From: Manis javanica
Taxonomy: Eukaryota; Chordata; Mammalia; Pholidota; Manidae
NCBI RefSeq assembly: GCF_040802235.1
Contig: NC_133158.1
Span: forward strand, 38,940,001-39,004,000
DNA length: 64,000 nucleotides
Reading direction: 5' to 3'
Shown piece by piece: positions 58,410-64,000 of the stretch (its first letter is position 1; every line of letters begins with the position of its first letter). Below the pieces are notes generated by a model. It saw only the letters and a list, made by a program, of their open reading frames with translations, made no database searches and was not told the DNA's origin. The position numbers and the translations under genes are program-made.

Positions 58410-59214
58410 GAGTGTGAAGCTAAGTCAGAGAAAGACAAATACTGTATGATTTCACTTGTATACGGACTCTAAAAAACAAAATAAATGAAAAAACAAACAA
58501 ACCGGCTCATAACAGAGAACAAACCAGTGGTTATGTAGGGCAGTGGGGAGAAGAGGACCAAGGGGGACAAACTCCCAATCACAAAATAAGTAAGCAGCAG
58601 GCATGGATGTAGAGCGTGGGGCACACAGTCGGTGACACTGCGGCATTCTTGTACCAGGACAGTGGCCATGCTTACGCGCTGAGCCTTTAGTGATATGCCT
58701 AACCAACCAACTGCTGTGACCACACCTGAAACTAACAGGATATCATATGTCAATTACCTTCAGTGAGAAAACATTTCACTTCCTGGTTTCTTTAACTTTC
58801 ATACAGAAGATTAAAGTGGTTAAAAAAAAAAAAAGGCTACAACCCACCCAGGCCCAACAGGAACCCCCCAGCAGGAGCCTCCACACACGTTGTGTGCAGG
58901 TCCCAGAGCAGCAGGCAGGCCTGGGGACACGTAGACAGCAGCCACCCTGAGAGGAGGGGTGGCACCTCTGTGACTTCTCATCAGAGGACAGAGGTCGTAG
59001 GTCTGCTCGCAGCCGGACCCAACTTCACGGGCACAGACATCCCTCTGCCGCTGCAGCAGAGCTTCAAAGGAGACAGAGCAGAGCCACGCAGATCGCAGAG
59101 GAGGCACAGCAGATGCATCAGTTCTGTGCAGACACAGACACTTCCTCTACCGAAATGGCCCAAAAGATCACAGGGGCCCTGAGCACCATCAGCCACCAGA
59201 GAGACCCACTGACC

Positions 59215-60165
59215 TGGGGAAGGGACACATGCTCCCCAGCACCAGAACCATCATCCCCATCATGGAAAACCTGCCATAGAAGAAAACCCTGGGCCCCAGA
59301 TGGTTTGGCTGGTGAGTTTCAACAAATATTCAAGCAAGAAATAAATACCAGCCCTATATAATCTCTCTCAGAAGACAGAGAGGAACAGGTCCCAATTCAT
59401 CCTGTGAGGCTAAAACCAGACAGACAATACAAGAGCCTCCAGACTGACAGCCCTCATGGACCCAGATAGAAAAATGTTGACAATATACTAGCAAAGAGAA
59501 CCCTGCAGACCTAACAATAGTCCATCATGACGAAGTGGGATTTTCCCTAGGACATAAGGTACAGTCAACGTTCAAAAATAACAATCTCCCCATGGTAACG
59601 GAAAGCCACATCCTTATAACAACAGATGCTGAGGAAGCATGACAAATGTCAACATCCATTCATGATAAAAGGCCTCAGCAAACTAGGGAACTTTCTCAAG
59701 CAGATGAAGCGCCCCCCCAGGCTTCATGCGGAAGACGGAAGTCCCACTCTGACAGGGGCCAGGCGAGGACGGGCCCTCACCAGACCTGTGCACACGTCCT
59801 GGGAGTCCCAGCCAGAGCAGCAGGCAAGAAAGAGGGACAGAAGACATTCACATGGCAGAGCAGCAGAAAGTCTGCAGATGGCACAACTGTCTAGGTGGAA
59901 AATCCTACAAGAGGGCTCAGAGCTGATAGGCAGGTGAGCCCGACTCAGGGCCAAGTTCAACATACGACAGAATGTTTGACAAGTGCCAAACAACATCCCC
60001 CTGGGAAATGAAATAATTGGATATAAATCTAACTGTTTACGGATCAGAATGCTGACAGCTACAATACATCTAATAAAAACACGTTAAAAGATTTAAATAC
60101 ATGCAGATGAGAAGATTCAATAAAGATCAAACATGATTATAGTCAAGATGTCAATGTTTGACCCA
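59215..60165 (+). repeat. Old L1 ORF2 fragment
   Basis: Diverged ORF2 sequence includes a 'ccccagatggtttggctggt' block that corresponds to the GPDGF-type reverse transcriptase motif region. It is heavily decayed. Confidence 0.55.
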
Positions 60166-60169
60166 GATT

Positions 60170-60480
60170 GTTATGATAGCTTTATTAAGATATAATTCAT
60201 GAACCATAAAATATATCCTTTTAAAGCACACAATGCAAGTGATTTTTAGCATATTCACAGGGTTGTGCAACCATCAACACCAAAATGTCTAACTTGAGAA
60301 TTTCATCAGCCCCAGAGCCTGCGTCTTCAGCACTCACCCCTGGCCCCCAGTCAGTCTACGTCCTGGACGCTTCCCGTAAGTGGGATTATACAGCACACGG
60401 CCCTTTGTGCCTGGCATCTTTCACTTAGCACACTTTCAAGGCTCATCCATGCTGCAGTGGAACTGGTCCTTTATTATTCT
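60170..60480 (-). repeat. Old L1 3' end, antisense
   Basis: 'ttattaagatataattcatg' and 'cacagggttgtgcaaccatc' are typical of old L1 3' ends read in antisense. The younger L1 is inserted at its edge. Confidence 0.6.
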
Positions 60481-63400
60481 TTTTTTTAATCATTAATCTA
60501 CAATTACATGAAGAACATTATGTTTACTAGGCTCCCCCCTTCACCAAGTCCCCCCCCACACCCCATTACAGTAACTGTCCATCATCGTAGTAAGACGCTA
60601 TAGAATCACTACTTGTCTTCTCTGTATTGCACAGCCCTCCCTATGCGCCCCCACATTATACATGCTAATCATAATGCCCCCTTCCTTTTTCCCCACCCTT
60701 CCCATCCATCCTCCCCAGACCCTTTCCCTTTGGTAACTGTTAGTCCATTCTTGGGTTCTGTGATTCTGCTGCTGCTTTGTTCCTTCAGTTTTTATTTGTT
60801 CTTGTACTCCACATATGAGTGAAATCATTTGGTATTTGTGTTTCTCCGCTTGGCTTATTTCACTGAGCATAACACCCTCTAGCTCCATCCATGTTGTTGC
60901 AAATGGTAGGATTTGTTTTCTTCTTATGGCTGAATAGTATTCCATTGTGTATATGTACCACCTCTTCTTTATCCATTGATCTACTGATGGACACTTAGGT
61001 TGCTCCCATTTCCTGGCTATTGTAAATAGTGCAGTGATAAACATAGGGGTGCATCTGTCTTTTTCAAACTGGGCTGCTGCATTCATAGGGTAAATTCCTG
61101 GGAGTGGAATTCCTGGGTCAAATGGTATTTCTATTTTGAGCTTTTTGAGGAACCTCTATACTGCTTTCCATAGTGGTGAAACTGATTTACACTCCCACTA
61201 GCACGGTAGGAGGGATCCCCTTTCTCCACAACCTCACCAACATTTGTTTTTGTTTGTCTTTTGGATGGTAGCAATCCTTACTGGTGTGAGGTGATATCTC
61301 ATTGTGGTTTTAATTTGCATTTCTCTAATAACTAGCGATGTGGAGCATCTTTTCATGTGTCTGTTGGCCATCTGAATTTCTTCTTTGGAGAACTGTCTGT
61401 TCAGCTCCTCTGCACATTTTTTAATTGGATTATTTGCTTTTTGTTTGTTGAGGTGCATGAGCTCTTTATATATTTTGGATGTGAACCCTTTATCGGATCT
61501 GTCATTTATGAATATATCTTCCCATACTGTAGGGTGCCTTTTTGTTCTATTGATGGTGTCCTTTGCTGTATAGAAGCTTTTCAGTTTGATGTAGTCCCAC
61601 TTGTTCATTTTTGCTTTTGTTTCCCTTGCCCGGTGAGATATGTTCATGAAGAAGTTCACTCATGTTTATGTCCATGAGATTTCGGCCTATTTTTTTCCTA
61701 AGAGTTTTATGGTTTCATGACTTACATTCAGGTCTTTGATCCATTTCAAATTTACTTTTCTATATGGGGTAGACAGTGATCCAGTTTCATTCTCTTACAT
61801 TTAGCTGTCCAGTTTTGCCAACACCATCTGTTGAAGAGGCTGTCATTTCCCCATTGTATGTCCATGGCTCCTTTATCGTATATTAATTGACCATATATGT
61901 TAGGGTTAATGTCTGGAGTCTCTATTCTCTTCCACTGGTCTGTGGCTCTGTTCTTGTGCCAGTACCAAATTGTCTTGATTACTGTGGCTTTGTAGTGGAG
62001 CTTGAAGTTGGGGAGTGAGATCCCCCCTGCTTTATTCTTCCTTCTCAGGATTGCTTTGGCTATTTGGGGTCTTTGGTGTTTCCACATGAATTTTTGAACT
62101 ATTTGTTCCAGTTTGTTGAAGAATGCTGTTCATAATTTGATAGGGATTGCATCGAATCTGTATATTGCTTTGCGCAGGATGGCCATTTTGACGATATTAA
62201 TTCTTCCTAGCCAAGAGCATGGGATGAGTTTCCATTTGTTAGTGTCCTCTTTAATTCCTCTTTAGAGTATCTTATAGTTTTCAGGGTATAGGTCATTCAC
62301 TTTTTTGGTTAGGTTTATTCCTAGGTATTTTATTCTTTTTGATGCAATTGTGAATGGAATTGTTTTCCTGATTTCTCTTTCTATTGGCTCATTGTTAGTG
62401 TATAGGAAAGCCACAGATTTCTGTGTGTTAATTTTGTATCCTGCAACTTTGCTGTATTCCGATATCAGTTCTAGTAGTTTTGGAGTGGAGTCTTTAGGGT
62501 TTTTTATGTACAATATCATGTCATCTGCAAATAGTGACAGTTTAACTTCTTCTTTACCAATCTGGATTCCTTGTATTTCTTTGTTTTGTCTGATTGCCAT
62601 GGCTAGGACCTCCAGTACTATGTTGAATAACAGTGGGGATAGTGGGCATCCCTGTCTTGTTCCCGATCTCAGAGGAAAAGCTTTCAGCTTCTCGCTCTTC
62701 AGTATGATGTTAGCTGTGGGTTTATGATATATGGCCTTTATTATGTTGAGTTACTTGCTCTCTATACCCATTTTGTTGAGAGTTTTTATCATGAATGGAT
62801 GTTGAATTTTGTGGAATGCTTTTCAGCATCTATGGAGATGATCATGTGGTTTTTGTCCTTCTTTTTGTTGATGTGGTAGATGATGTTGATGGATTTTTGA
62901 ATATTGTACCATACTTGCTTCCTTGGGATGAATCCCACTTGGTCATGGTGGGATTTTTTATGTATTTTTGAATTCGGTTTGCTAATATTTTGTTGAGTAT
63001 TTTTGCATCTACGTTCATCAAGGTTTTTGGTCTGTAGTTTACTTTTTTGGTGGGGTCTTTACCTGGTTTTGGTATTAGGGTGATATTGGCTTCATAGAAT
63101 GAGTTTGGGAGTATTCCCTCCTCTTCTATTTTTTAGAAAGCTTTAAGGAGAATGGGTATTACGTCTTCTCTCTTTGTCTGATAAAATTCCAAGGTAAATC
63201 CGTCTGGTCCAGGGGTTTTGTTCTTGGAAAGTTTTTTTTTTTTTTTTTTGAGAGGGCATCTCTCATATTTATTGATGAAATGGTTGTTAACAGTTAACAA
63301 TAAATTTCTGTACAGGGGACTCAATGCACAATCATTAATCCACCCCAAGTCTAATTCTCATCAGTCTCGGATCTTCTGAAGCACAACGAACAAGTTCTTA

Positions 63401-64000
63401 CATGGTGTACAAATTCTTACATAATGAATAAGTTCTTACATGGTGAACAGTACAAGGGCATTCATCACAGAAACTTTCGGTTTTGATCACACATTATGAA
63501 CTATAAACAATCAGGTCAAATATGAATATTTGTTTGATTTTTATATTTGATTTATATGTGAATCCCACATTTCTCCCTTATTATTATTATTATTATTAAT
63601 AAAATGCTGAAGTGGTAGGTAGATGCAAGATAAAGGTAGAAAACATAGTTTAGTGCTGTAAGAAAGCAAATGTAGATGATCAGGTGTGTGCCTATAAGCT
63701 AACTATTAATCCAAGCTAGACAAGGGCAACAAAACAAACACTTATGCAGAAGATTTCTCTCAAAACAGGGGAGTGAGGTTCTAAGCCTCACCTCTGTTGA
63801 TCCCCAATTTCTCACCTGATGGCCCCCCTGTGACTGTGCCTGTCTTAGGTTGTTCCTCCCTTGAGGAATCTTACTTGGGTAGTTTTTTGATTACTGCTTC
63901 AATTTCTTTGCTCATAATTGGTTTGTTTAAATTTTGTGTTTCTTCCTTGGTCAGTCTTGGAAGGCTGTATTTTTCTAGGAAGTTGTCCATTTCTTCTATG
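60481..64000 (-). mobile_element. Long L1 on the minus strand, 3' part, runs off the window
   Basis: It begins with a T run at 60,481 (poly(A) of the minus strand), followed by 3' UTR and ORF2 up to the window edge. ORF2 shows the reverse transcriptase FADDMILY motif (frame 62,262-62,600) and, nearer the edge, the GPDGF motif split by an insertion. Stops and shifts occur (for example near 62,260 and 62,755), so ORF2 is not intact. It has inserted into an older antisense L1. At 63,232-63,873 it carries copy 2 of the composite retroposon. Confidence 0.88.
63232..63873 (-). mobile_element. Composite retroposon, copy 2 (env-LTR end with poly(A)), inside L1
   Basis: A T run (63,232-63,249) is followed on the minus strand by the same truncated LTR as at 9,521-9,843, with the same end point 18 nt after AATAAA (63,273-63,268). 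The purine tract, the AAT repeat and the region upstream to the equivalent of about 9,207 follow. Flanking matches CTTGGAAAGTTTTTT (63,223-63,237) and CTTGGGTAGTTTTTT (63,874-63,888) form a 15-bp duplication with two differences at a T-rich L1 site. It lies within ORF2 of an L1 of the same strand. Confidence 0.8.

Larger units (their letters stand above)
56575..58755 (+). repeat. Old L1, interrupted by a young L1 and a solo LTR
   Basis: Old ORF2 3' sequence runs from about 56,575 to 57,145, resumes at 57,928-57,974 and ends with an old 3' UTR at 58,410-58,755. The two gaps are filled by the L1 at 57,146 and the LTR at 57,975. An AC repeat lies inside the first part. Confidence 0.7.
55770..64000 (-). 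other. PCNT: Inferred upstream intron(s) of PCNT
   Basis: No further PCNT exon is recognisable up to the window edge. The GC-rich part (55,900-56,560) has long chance frames without coiled-coil character. From 56,575 onward almost everything is L1 sequence. A short exon in 55,900-56,560 or 58,800-59,200 could have been missed. Confidence 0.45.

Noticed and set aside
63578-63602. TTATTA repeats as a possible regulatory or CRISPR-like array
   Set aside because: It is a trinucleotide microsatellite inside the retroposon and is also present at 9,497-9,511.

Overview
The window is nuclear DNA of a placental mammal. It carries spliced exons with GT/AG borders, a promoter CpG island, several LINE-1 (L1) elements and many endogenous retroviral (ERV) LTRs. 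I see no Alu, B1/B2 or carnivore tRNA-Lys SINEs. Together with the L1 3' end type this makes me lean to a laurasiatherian with little recent SINE activity, such as a pangolin. That species guess is inference only.

The host genes run on the minus strand. Positions 49,550-55,769 hold six terminal coding exons of PCNT (pericentrin), ending in a PACT-domain tail and a TAA stop. About 13 kb further along the same strand, a CpG island (35.7-36.6 kb) holds coding exon 1 of DIP2A. Everything below 35,987 is inferred to be DIP2A intron 1. The order and shared direction PCNT then DIP2A, with about 13 kb between them, match the arrangement I know from human 21q22.3.

The main mobile element is a nearly complete gammaretrovirus-like provirus at 10,428-18,771 on the plus strand, antisense to DIP2A. 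It has two LTRs, a 4-bp target duplication, a proline-tRNA primer site, an intact gag, a broken pol and an env that lacks its receptor-binding part. Gag ends in UGA rather than UAG and is followed in frame by protease. The 5' LTR alone carries a 108-bp templated insertion copied from host DNA about 0.4 kb upstream, which destroys its poly(A) signal.

A second notable item is a retroposon made of an env-like piece plus an LTR cut off at its poly(A) site and ending in a poly(A) tail. It occurs twice (7,644-9,855 plus strand; 63,232-63,873 minus strand). Both copies have L1-type target duplications and the same 3' end. The first copy also has an L1 3' end fused at its 5' side, so it resembles SINE-R/SVA-type composites. 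It is the best candidate here for something undescribed.

The rest is layered repeat sequence: about ten solo LTRs (most with target duplications), young and old L1s (one with a 64-bp 3' transduction), a Tigger1 deletion derivative, MLT1 and MER5A copies. No RNA genes or CRISPR arrays were recognised.
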